A DNA stretch of 64,000 nucleotides from Trichoplusia ni (Eukaryota > Arthropoda > Insecta > Lepidoptera > Noctuidae), in NCBI RefSeq assembly GCF_003590095.1, contig NC_039478.1:4154001-4218000 (forward strand). Direction: 5' to 3'. Below the pieces are notes generated by a model. It had not been told where the DNA came from, ran no database searches, and worked only from the letters and a program-made list of their open reading frames with translations. Shown here piece after piece: positions 1 through 11,362 of this stretch. The translations under genes and the position numbers were made by a program. How positions within the stretch are numbered: position 1 is the first letter of the stretch; each line of letters begins with the position of its first letter.

Positions 1-137
1 ATACAGATCACGGTACATGAAAAAACAGAAATCAAAACTATAACATCGATGGCTTTTATTACTCGGTTTCAAAATAACATATGGGGAAAAGTGTTCTCTT
101 GTATCACTATAAGGAGAAGGTGATCAATATCGTCAAT

Positions 138-232
138 TCTGTATATCGTCTACTAACTGTTGCCCGCGACTTCGTCCCCGTGGGTAGAAGAAATAAGTTA
201 TGATTTATACCTGCCCTGTTTTTTTTCACATT
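138..232 (+). repeat. Dispersed TTGCCCGCGACTTCG repeat, 5' part
   Basis: ACTGTTGCCCGCGACTTCGT then GTGGGTAGAAGAAATAAGTT, matching the copy at 4826-5151. Truncated. Confidence 0.7.
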
Positions 233-449
233 TTCCATTGTATCTTCGCTCCTATTAGTCGCAGCGTGATGGTTCAGCCTAAAGCCTTCCTCGATTAATG
301 GTCTATTCAACACAAAAATAATTTTTCAATTTGGAACAGTAGTTCCTGAGATTAGCGCGTTCAAACAAACAAACAAACTCTTCAGCTTAATATATTAGTA
401 TAGATTCAGCCAGTATCCGTCGGTACCTCGAAATACGTTAATTATCATA

Positions 450-490
450 CGTGAAACACCTCAAAGTTCACAACTTTGAGGTGTTTCACG
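450..490. repeat. Perfect 19-bp inverted repeat, 3-nt loop
   Basis: The left arm at 450-468 (CGTGAAACACCTCAAAGTT) is the exact reverse complement of 472-490, separated by CAC. Such a perfect stem is far beyond chance for a short scan. Confidence 0.9.
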
Positions 491-789
491 ATCTGTCTAA
501 TGTCTCCCAATATTAGTTTACAGGTCGCGTGTATCGTACGCGTCGAACCATTCAATAGTAACAGCACAGTCTTCGAACAAACCTAATTTCTTGATTTCTG
601 AACAAGTAATAGGTCTGGAAGTTCGGTTGTCGCACAGAATCGATTTCTGCATCTGTCTAGACTGAGAAGCAGTTTGGTTAATGTATAGTTTGTTTCGTCA
701 ATTATTTTGTTAAGTTTATATTAGTAGATATAAAAATAAGTAATTAATGCAGACAGCATCACTTACATTTTTCTGAACCCAAAGTAAGT

Positions 790-968
790 TGCTAAAGCAC
801 TTGTGTTATGGAATTCAGATACAACAAAGGTACCACAAACACCCAGACCCGAGACAATGTAGAAATGTGAATTTTTACATTGACCCGTCCAGGGATCGAA
901 CTCGGGACCTCAGAGCTAGCGACACTTTGAAACCGGTGCGTATGCCACTCAACCACGGAGCTCGTCAC
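790..968 (-). mobile_element. tRNA-derived SINE
   Basis: On the minus strand the head reads GAGCTCCGTGGTTGAGTGGC (A-box-like), then GAGTTCGATCCC (B-box-like), then a body ending in TCGGGTCTGGGTG. This is the layout of RNA polymerase III-driven tRNA SINEs. Confidence 0.7.
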
Positions 969-2774
969 TGCTCCTAATATTTTTTTGGCCTTTAAACAAT
1001 TTTTAGTTGTTGCATTATGAAAACGCCACTCAAAAGCGAATGACAAAAATTACTTATCAAAAACCCTGTATTCCTAACATTTATCCTAACTGTAAGAATA
1101 TAGAAATCAAGTCCACCTACTTTATAGTGTGATAAAGTAAAGTTGTATAGTGTAGCTACACATTGATGCATAGATCTCATCAAATAAACATAGGTCGTGC
1201 CTACAACACGGCTGTCATCGGGGGCTAAAATACTAGATTTGTCACAGCTCGAGCGCCCCTCGCATTACGAGCAGAACATGCAATGAAACAAGTTTATCTC
1301 GTTCTAAACAATGTCCTCAAACTGAATTACACAAGTAACATAGTAACAGAGCTTCGAGTTTTGCTCTAACATGACTGAACTCCACTCTAATGCGCTTCAG
1401 TCATTCAAATAAGCCTCGAGTCTTTACAAAGAGTTTTTTTATTTAATTACAAGACTGTTATTGCAACAAAGGACGTGTTGAGACGGATGTGTGTCATTGC
1501 AAAACTCGTATGGCAACCTTTTTAGTCGCGATTTCAAGCCGCAGCCTCAGGATCAGAATGTTCTGGAATAGTCAAACCAATACCAAAATTAGATGCTACA
1601 TTTCCCTCATACTCGTAATGGAATTCGATCTAGATTTCGCTAGCTAATGTCGACAGAAAGTCTCTACGTTTTCCTAAGTTGAATGTTCTCTTTTGAGCAC
1701 TTTATAGACGAAAAGATCAGACTGTCACCACTTGTCGCAGTGTGAAAAGTGTGAAAAGTACATGCAGATCATGAAAATACAGTTCGAAATTCTCAAAATA
1801 GCAACGTTACATCTTCGGCGAAAATTGATACGTATTTCGCTGCCGATATGACATTTCCAGGAGAAGAACATATGTCAATTTGTTTCATATTTTCGCAAAA
1901 GTGCAGACAAGTATACTACGGCAGGGATATTTAATTTCCTGTCTGTATAACTTAAAAGAAATGTGTTTCAAGTAAAGGGGGACGCGTTGGTCTGTCTGAG
2001 AAGTGAGACTGAATGAGGTCATATTTAATATTACACGTGAGAACTGCTAACAAACAGCATGACAGCTTGCAGATATATCTTTACTATGATTTTAAGAACA
2101 TAACTTATGTGTTTTTTTTAATAGATTGATTTGAATTACAAATTGTTTTGTTGATTTTTGGATGAAGCGGCTCTCGGTCTTGTTAAAACAGAAGGATTAT
2201 TAAACTAGGATGGAAGCATGTCTGTCAGTATATAGTAATACAATAAGAATCAAAACAACCTCCTTGCTAGCTAAAGCATCTGAAAATTTATTTTCATTAC
2301 GTAGTTTCATTATATTGAATTTATTTTCAAACCTTTTTGGCAGTTCGTAATTCTTCATATGTTCGTTTTCTGCTGATCTTCCGCGTATGACCTAAGGTCA
2401 CGGTTTCAGTCGCAGCTCATCTGTGTCAAGTCTCTTGACCTTATTGCTGTGTGTCCCAGAAGGCCATCAACTCTTAGGATATATCTGCTCTGCTTTTGTA
2501 CTGACACTTGTACACTCACCTGTAATATTTCTCACCTGTCGCTAGTCCTTGGAGATGGAACTTCCATATGACTTTGTGTATTAAGAATTCGACTTTTATA
2601 TCTTGGTACTCGTAGCATGTTGGACTGTTGGTGATATGGTTAAGAGGCAACTATTTGAGCATAGTAATATAATGGGTTTGATACTTGTCAGTACAAGGAT
2701 CCTTTTTATAATACGACAGACCAAAATCCATGAATAGAAACCTTTATGTCTCTGTAAAGAGAGCAGACTTTAGA

Positions 2775-2900
2775 CTGCACGAGTAGTCGCGTGGTTGAGG
2801 TCATCACGCCAAATCCATATGCGCGACGAGTCGCGGGTTTGATGCTCACGTAGGACTATCGTTTGAGCGATCCACGTATTCTGAGTCTGGGTGATAAAAT
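2775..2900 (+). mobile_element. tRNA-derived SINE, decayed
   Basis: Shows GTGGTTGAGGTCATCACGCC, then a degraded B box (GGGTTTGATGC), then GATCCACG and TGAGTCTGGGTG. Shares this order with copies at 15.8, 53.8 and 63.1 kb. Confidence 0.65.
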
Positions 2901-4825
2901 TACTTAGGGCGCGAGTCTTAAAAAACAAATTAAAGGAATGAAAACTAAAAATACACATTTATTTCATCTCTAACTTGCTCACTATGAGCAAGCAGCAGCC
3001 ATGCATTGCTAGTTTGTAACAGTGAATGGTAAAATTTTAAATCGACTTAAAACAAGAAATGAGCTTATTACCATTGTTCCATAAAATATTTGCTCATAAA
3101 GCCGCCGGCAAACTGCAATTCTAACAATACGGGAACAAACAAACTGTAAGAGGCACGACGCGAATGCTTTATTACTTCTTTACAACACAATGGAAATATG
3201 TAACAATATGAAACCTTATTTCTATCGACTTCACGGCTGTTTAAGATTTCTCGCAACCTCTTTAAGATTTTTCATTCTTTTTCTAGAAAAAAATAACAAC
3301 AGACAAATAAGAATAATATTATTATTGAAGCCTATTCCAATTACCACTACGTTTTGCTGCTTGCTTGTTATTTTCTTTACTCCCCGTGTACTTACCACGA
3401 TTGGTTATTGAACTACACTATAACATTAAAAAATGAATCAAAAGCGCATTTTCCATTCATCATCGTAAACTCAAAATGAATAACAGATATTTAGATAAAC
3501 ATCAGCATTGCAAGTTAAAACAAATGACTAGCGAATGCAAACAGCCGCGAGCAACTTGAACTGACCTATTTCACTTCATTTTAGCTGATTACACATCCGC
3601 ACACGTGCTTACTATTCAGCGTTACCGCAGCCGTTGAGAACGGCCGAGTTAATCTCCAACGGCCAGTCAGTCACATTTAATCCAAGCTAGTTTCTAACTA
3701 ACAAATTCCCTCGTAATTATAGCGATGCTGAAGTAATTTGCTCTCCATTAATTGATTGCAGTACCTTCGGGAATAACTGCGGTCCTCAGGTCGGACTAGA
3801 ACTAGTCTTTTGCAACTGTTGCACCGGACGCAAATATTTAAGCACTTTACGTTAGAAGGTCTGAGGCATCCGTGTTTGTAGAATGGCCACATGTAATCAA
3901 ATAGATTCGTGGTTACGTTGGGAGAGTTCTCTAAACCCAAAAGGAGGGATACATCTTTTTTTGGAAAAGGGTGGAAATAAACTTTGTTCGATTTAGTTTG
4001 AAGCAATATACTCTTGTACGCTTGTTTATTTGCTTTTTGTTAAGATATCGGAGCAGAATAACGATACACCTTTGTCTTAATAAAAACTCAGATCATTTTA
4101 AATGGTCGTAACAATTAATGGCTAATCATAATTTCGAATTACAATTAGAGCATCTTTCTCACAAGGTTGTTGAGTTTATTTATTATTTAAGACTCAATTT
4201 TTTCACCACGTTTATCAAAGAAAAACATTGATTTTAAGTAGTTTGGATTATAATTTTGAACAAAGTTCTAGGGCAGCAGACGCGTGGTGGAGACACGGCG
4301 TTCCCCTTACGGCGATCTTGATACACCGCGCGGCCTCACTCGCTCGCCTGACACACTGTACTCTACTTGACCTCAAAACTATCTTATTTTATATCTAGCT
4401 GACTAAACAGGTAATATCCTGTTTACTGTAAAAAAACGAGTTGAAAAAATACGAAAAATAAACTTGTCGAAAATACGCCACAAAAAGAATTCATTTTTAA
4501 AATTGTTTTAAAGCACTTACAAGTGAAGAGTATCTGTTAAATGACATTTGTGACTTGAACATTATTGTCTACTTTTTGTAATGTTTTCAACTTTGAAACG
4601 TTTTTTCAATACCTATGAAAAGTATGAATACAGTGAGAGTGAATGTCGTATTCACTCTGTTCATGTAAAGCAACTCTCTAAAAGTCTATATGATAACCAA
4701 AATTTTTGACTTGAAAAAGCTTGTCTTACGCAGAGATCAAAACCACGACACGTCACGCACTGAGGGTTTGGCGTCGTATCCTATATACCTATATACCACC
4801 CAGCTATCCACTCATTATATAAGGA

Positions 4826-5151
4826 CTAGCTGTTGCCCGCGACTTCGTCCGCGTGGTTAGAAGATATAAGTTATAATTTATACCTGCCTTCTACCTATCT
4901 ATCTGCCTTCTATATATCTTGTAGGATTCAGTCAGCGTTTACAATGTAAGCGCAAAAAATGTGTTTTTTTACGACCTCACATTAGAAACCTCAAAAATTG
5001 TAGCCACATAGCCAATTTGGGTATTCTGATGTATAAGCTATATTGTGGTAAAGTTTCATTCAAATCCATTCAGTAGTTTTTACGTGAAAGAGTAACAAAC
5101 ATCCATACATCCATACTTACAAACTTTCGCCTTTATAATAGTAGTAGGATT
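4826..5151 (+). repeat. Dispersed TTGCCCGCGACTTCG repeat, near full length
   Basis: Starts CTAGCTGTTGCCCGCGACTT, passes through GGTAAAGTTTCATTCAAATC and ends CAAACTTTCGCCTTTATAAT then AGTAGGAT. It has no coding capacity and no long terminal repeats. Frequent in moth genomes; the class (SINE or Helitron-related) is uncertain. Confidence 0.75.
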
Positions 5152-6819
5152 CATTCAAGTTACCTTGTTAAAAATAGACTACATTTTGAATTACTCCATT
5201 TCAAAATACACCTTACTGCGTTCCTTAGACTAAAGAAAGCTCTTAGCACTAAATTAATTACTATTGCAAATTATTCAAATGCAGTATTTGCTAACAACTT
5301 GAGGTGTACAAATGAAAGCCTGAAAGTGATCCCCGCATAAGTTTGCTAAGTTTTAGAGCAATACAAGTTCGCTGGAACCCTCTAATTAATACACGATGTA
5401 TGGCCATCTCGTTAATTAAGTAGCATGTTTGAAAAGTTGAGTTGTGAATTCGATATGACATTCCAACAAGAGTTAAAACTTTGCTAGAATTGCTAGATAC
5501 TAAGTAACGAGATTAAACGAGTTCTCGAACGCCGTCTCTCCGAGTTTACACTAATCAAAAGTTAGCACATAAATTAAGCTTAAGCTTTCAACAATCAACT
5601 TTAAGAATCGAACGTAATAATTCTAGCCTATCACTACATATGTATTATAAAATAGAACCGCTTTTTCTGTCCCTATTTCCCCTTGACTACTTAAATCTTT
5701 GAAACTACTCGACGGATTTTGATACGGTTTTTTTAATAGATAAAGTGATTCATGAGGAAGGTTTTTTAAGTATAATCTATGCATAATTGTATACAGGAAG
5801 ACGGTCAATTTTAGAGATTTTTAATGTATTAGCTATTTTTTACGCTTTCATTGCAAACGCCTTCTTAACCGCAAGAGATACTTCACAATAATGTTCCACA
5901 ATATTGTACACCATAAAAAGATCTACAAAAAAGTCTCAGAGAGCATATGTCTATCTTTTAAGGTTGACTCACCATAACCATTTTTTGGCTAATAATTTTA
6001 TTCAAAAACAAAACTTCTCTGCGAAGCTGTTTTTGTTGAGATGGTAATCCTTATCAAAATAAAATATTCAATTTTTCAAATTTCAAACATTTATTCCATT
6101 TTTTTTTTCATTACGATGCTACGATGGTATGAATCTTTATCAAAATAAAGAACGTTAACAAATTTCTGTGGCGTATATTACCACTGCGCCCGTGCGATGT
6201 CGGGGGTGGGTCGCTAGTTTATGCTAAACTAATGGGTATATGCGTCTTTCTATTTATGCAGTTGAGCAATTGAAATTTTATTACGTTAATGGATTTCGGA
6301 TTCCTATATTTTTATTCCAGAATTCACCACAATGTTAAAGCGAAGAACATATTAAAAAATGATATCTTCAAAAAAGACATTCGAAATAAGCAGGCAATAA
6401 CAAACATTCACTTCACTAAGACATGACACAACATACCTTGCGTGTAGAGTGCTTTAGTACAACACAAACCAATAGTTACTCATCGTTAGAGTCGATAAAT
6501 AATGACACACGCGACGTAACTCTACACAACAACAATTCGTACATTTTTATCCCATTATAGTTTTGAATTTTATTCCCAAATCTGCTCAAACAGAAAACAG
6601 TCCATTTTATAATGGATGGCATCCACTTTTAACCCGTTTATTTCGTTCATGTAATATTCGGTTTCGTTATATTTGAAATTTGAACCTAGAAAAATTTCAT
6701 CAAGTAAAATACATTGCTGCGAAATTTTTTTATTACTTTTAAAGATTATAAAAGATCGGATCTAAAATAGATTACTTACTCGTTGCAAATAAAATTGAGA
6801 TATGAGATCTGCTAGGTAA

Positions 6820-6925
6820 AAGCCTCCTCAATCTTCTTCCCCTTGTCTCTCATGAGCCGCGAGTGACCAGTTCGGAAAGAACGAATCTAATTCATCCCGA
6901 CATATCCATCTAGGTCTACCTGCCT
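6820..6925 (-). mobile_element. LINE 3' region remnant
   Basis: Related to 15290-15430 (shared GAAAGAACGAATC core and flanking order). Confidence 0.5.
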
Positions 6926-8939
6926 GACGCGGGATTTGTGTTAAGAAGCAGGACTAACAGAACTTCTTTAAGTAAGATAGGAATCGCGTCTGCGAGATAG
7001 AGAGCTGTCACACTTCAACGATAGCATTAACAGGGCACGTGAACTGAAAAATAAAATGAGTAAAAATGAGTTCTAGGGAAAAAAAGAAATAGGGCCATGC
7101 AAAATTTCATAAGGATCCGGTTTCGAAAGAGTTCAATTTCGTACACCGTGACTCGAGAATTTCATATATTAGACTAGCTTTGCATTCGGTATTGCAATAC
7201 ATATTTCTGTTTTTATTATTTGATTATCATAGAATCAGTACTGACCACTCTCCTTCACCTGCAACTATCTCCACTTAAAAAAACAGGCCCATTTGTCTCT
7301 GCGTTTTGCCGTGGAAGTCAGACAACTAGACACACGTTCACTTTCCCATTCATAATAATACGAGGTATGGGTAACATAGTGAGAAAATATTGACCTATTA
7401 AATACTAAAATCTTATATACAGGCAGTTTATTAAATTCGAACGTAAAAGTGTGACAAGAAATTTACTTCGGCCGCGAAAGTGCATCCGACTCATTTCCAC
7501 TCGATCACTGGAGCCCGGGATTGGGAATAAAATATATGAAACGAGTTCTCATTCACGCCGAACTGCAGGAAACTAGAATTTTATTAAGTTTATTTCTCAG
7601 AATTTTTCACGTCGATTTAAAAAGAAGTTGATTATTATTTAGATGCGAGATCAGTTGACTTAGTTGACGGGATTTTCATTGCGTGACAATCATTAAGGTA
7701 GTTTCTAATTGTTTTGATTAATTCTCTTGATGTGAATTTTATTGAATGTTATAGTTTTGGAAAAATACTTTTAAGATGATTTTAGATGAGATTTACTGTA
7801 TTTACTTATTAATGATAACCGGCGGCAGTTGTCCTGATCTTGACATTTCTTGGTGAGAAGTTGTTCATAACTTTCACATTAATTGTCTTAGAAAGTCGAT
7901 CAAGGTACTGATACCTTACACATTACCCCCAGTTTTCGATTTAGATAAGAATACTGGTAAAACTGTAGAACATAGCAAAACCTATGAATAATAGCAGCTA
8001 TCTACGCCAGGTTTGCTTAAACGGCTGAAAAGAAGACATATCACAACAGTATAGTTAACTTAAATCTTTAGGCTTCAAGAATGTCTCCAATTTCGTACTA
8101 GGAAAGTACTTGTAACAGTATTTACATGAAGCAAGCAAAAGCTGGTCGCGACTGCTAAACGACTGAACTGAGTAAATGTTGATACACTGTGACACCGCCC
8201 TGCGAATGCCTTGATTGACTAAATTACTAAATTGAATCCGCACATCAACAACATTGAATGTAATGTTCAATAGAAAATAAAATGATGTTTATGCTACATT
8301 GTTTTTATCAAGCGTACCTACTCCGCATTTAAGCCACGCTAGCTACGAGTAAAACAAAAGAATTCATAAATTCAGCCTGTAAGTAATTCCACGGAATGCC
8401 GAGTGGTATGAGTCTCTTCGCCAAGCCAAATGTGCACGTATTGTGAGTTTGGTCAAAGCGTAGAGCACGCATTTGAGTACAGACGTAAAATCATGGATGG
8501 ATATCCATGAGTCCTGAGTTTAGAAGTCTTATTGCGCGACACAAGAATCATCTTTAGTGAAGCAGCACAGTGAGAGACAGGCGAACCGACGGACTAACAG
8601 ACAAACACCGAGCTTTAGTTATTGGGTTTCATTTTTCCATGTTGTGAATGGAACGAGATCTCAACGCCCTAATTAAGGGATCACTTTAGATCGCACCCTC
8701 TAAAGTCCATTGTATCTAGTTTGATCTGTCAAGTGTTATCTACTCGGCTATCAGTCTCAATAACGTGGCTTTGCGGCTGCTTGCCCGTGTGTGTTGATCC
8801 TATTAGTGCGAACGTATCGTATTCGGAACGCTGCCTTCTCTATAGTAAAGTCAGCAACAGAGGTTTAATTACTATCAGTTTTCAAAAGACCAATATTTTC
8901 TGGCACCCTAATTATATATATTTTTTTAATTTAGAAAAA

Positions 8940-9068
8940 AAACACTGTTTCACGGAGACACCCAGACTTAGACCACACAAACGCTTGACCTAAGTGGGAA
9001 TCGTACCTACGAATAGTCGCGCACAGTGCGCTTGACTAGGTGACTTCAACCACTCGTCTATCCGTGCG
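8940..9068 (-). mobile_element. tRNA-derived SINE, decayed
   Basis: Reverse copy: ends in GTCGCGCAC, GACTTCAACCACTCGTCTAT and CCGTGCGTC, with CACCCAGACTTAG in the body. Confidence 0.6.
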
Positions 9069-9409
9069 TCTATTGAATTTAGGTTTATTACGTTTAAAGT
9101 ATACGAGGTACTACTTCATGTTTTTATTACTTGATAGCACAAATACACACATTGAATTTGATTAAGTAATTTCATTGTGATAACAGACTTCGGTTGGCGA
9201 CCTTACTTTGTATTTTCAGTACATCTCCTCATCAATGAAGTATGATTAGGTATAGAGCGTTTTCTTTAGTGCACGTGGTTTGATATAGTTTTTAAATTAG
9301 CGTTTGATTACAAGGTTTTTAGAGATGCAAATATGTAGTAAAACTGTTTTGCTGGATTGCCCCATTACTGAGGTAAAGCTATCTGTCCGGCCGCAGAACG
9401 AAGGAATCC

Positions 9410-9640
9410 CTAATATTATAAATGCGAAAGTAACTCTGTCTGGTCTGTTACGCTTTCACGTCTAAACCATTGAACTGGTTTTAATGAAATGAATGGTACA
9501 GAGATAGAGTTTGACCTTGAGAAAGAACATAGAATAGTTTTTATTCCGGACTTTTGAAGAGTTCTCTTGAAAACGCGATACAACCGACCTCGACGCGGGC
9601 GAAGCCGCGGGCGAAAAGCTTGTCTATCTTATAAATGATA
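9410..9640 (-). repeat. Dispersed TTGCCCGCGACTTCG-type repeat, reverse
   Basis: TATTATAAATGCGAAAGTAA, CTGTTACGCTTTCACGTCTA ... ACGCGGGCGAAGCCGCGGGC. The end is the reverse complement of the CCCGCG-CTTCG head. Confidence 0.65.
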
Positions 9641-11219
9641 GCTAGAGATATTTGCCCATATCTTTTTGTTGCCGCAATAGCAAGAAATACAACTGAGAAA
9701 TTTTCAACGGTGTGTTGAGCCAAGTCAGTGGCCAAAGGCGGATTAAAAACTGATACCAGGTTGTCCACCAACCTTACGGAAAGTCTAAGAAGATCACGTC
9801 AAATGATCGTACCTAGCGTAATGATCAAAATATATTAAGCTTCTGTGATGATACACTAACAGATTTATTTATACCTACGTATTTAGTTCTCTAGTTATTG
9901 AAAACCATATTTTTTCGTTTTTATACAGATACTGGATCTGGCAGATTACGAAAGGATTATCCGTGTGAGACTAAATTAAAAACGGAAACAATTATGCGGT
10001 ATCGTTGGCCGCTCCAAATTTGAATATACGCATTTCGGTTGGCTTTTTGTAAAATGATGAATAAACTTTTTGTGGAATTTGTTTTACTTTTTTTGCCACC
10101 AAATATTTGGCACTCATAGTATCATATTTAAAATACAACTTATTACTATTGTCATTAGATGCATAATTAATTATAAAAACCTGCTGAGTCGGATTCTTAA
10201 TACTGAGGGTTCCATTCAAATAGGATAAATAGAAGGAAATTTGCAATTTATATAAAGAGAAAAACATCATCTGTGAAATTTGCGACTGCCTAGCCTTCAC
10301 AGTATAAAATATACAACCTGGTCAAAGCCTACAGACGGAAGGACAGACAGGAGAGTCTTCGTAATAGGGTTCCGAAACCCTTAAAATTATCACATGGAAT
10401 TGGTCCATCTATCCAACTCTCAATAACATTCTCGTTGACAACTTTATTTTTAAGCGCTCGAATCTTCACTACTTTCCAGCTAAAACACGGTCCCGTTATA
10501 TTTAGGTCCGACCTAGCCCTTGCCACTGTTACCCGAACTTTGATATTCTAGGCGAAGTTCAGCCGGCAAACTGTCATCGATTTCCCAAATAAAACTCGGA
10601 ACTCTCAGCACGGAGGCTTCCGAAATATCTCAATGTCAAGAGCAGTTCGAAATATATGAATATTTTTACCCACAGAACTGTTATTGTTGTGGAAGATTTA
10701 TGAGAAGATACCAATATTTTAGTTGATTTAGGAGATAGTGGTAGTGGATTAGGGATCCGAAATAACAGAATATGTTAAGCGGTCGTACCGCAGACGTAAA
10801 ATTAAATATAAAGTAAAGCCCTAGCTGTCAACCTGTCTGCATCTTTTCCTACAACCTCTTAATTCATACAGATTAATCTTGATGCTGCTTAGAACAGTCA
10901 ATTGTTTCCCAGGATCACGTTAAGCTCGTTGTTTTTTTGGTTATTATTATCTCCTATCATATGTGAAAAATTAATAAGTATTTGTTCCATTTATCTTAAC
11001 CACTTTTAAAGCACAAGCCCTTAACAACTCATTCGTAATAGAAAGTCAACGTCGCAAAAATGCATGAATAACATTGAAATTGATCAAAGCTGTATACCTA
11101 TATGTATAATATGTTTTAGTAGGTAAGATTTATTGTGAGCGCAGTCAGCTCAATCACGCTATTACTGACTCAAGAGACACAATGGTCCTCGCACTCAGAG
11201 GAGACGCTCAATCCTCTTT

Positions 11220-11225
11220 TATAAA
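11220..11225 (+). promoter_or_regulatory. Possible TATA box upstream of the candidate first exon
   Basis: A TATAAA lies 68 bases before the proposed ATG, where a core promoter would fit. A single match in AT-rich DNA is weak evidence. Confidence 0.2.
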
Positions 11226-11293
11226 CTCTGTGACAACTCAAAATACAACACTCTGTTTATTTTAACTCTATATTTTAATAAAGAACAGGAATA

Positions 11294-11362
11294 ATGAGTG
11301 AGAATTTACGTCGTATGGTTCTCGAGGCCAATTTAAGAAACAAAATACAACAAAGAAATCCT
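11294..11362 (+). CDS. Candidate first coding exon of the NPF gene (69 nt)
   Basis: The ATG has A at -3 and opens a 23-codon frame, MSENLRRMVLEANLRNKIQQ then RNP, running straight into a good donor GTGAGT. A charged helical start and a perfect donor make this look like a true first exon. Its link to the exons at 25 kb is inference. Confidence 0.5.

Larger units (their letters stand above)
1..11293. other. AT-rich region without a supported gene
   Basis: No frame here shows domain content, codon structure and splice sites together. The stretch carries decayed SINEs and other dispersed repeats (listed separately), a perfect hairpin at 450-490 and a GC-richer island near 4275-4375 of unknown meaning. 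Confidence 0.6.

Noticed and set aside
3698..4006. 102-codon minus frame rich in Cys (CVRCNSCKRL)
   Set aside because: No recognised domain, no splice context, and two Cys pairs alone are not a finger. Length is within chance for 64 kb.
9992..10300. 102-codon minus frame
   Set aside because: Low-complexity Ser/Lys/Tyr/Ile composition typical of AT-rich noncoding DNA and next to decayed repeats.
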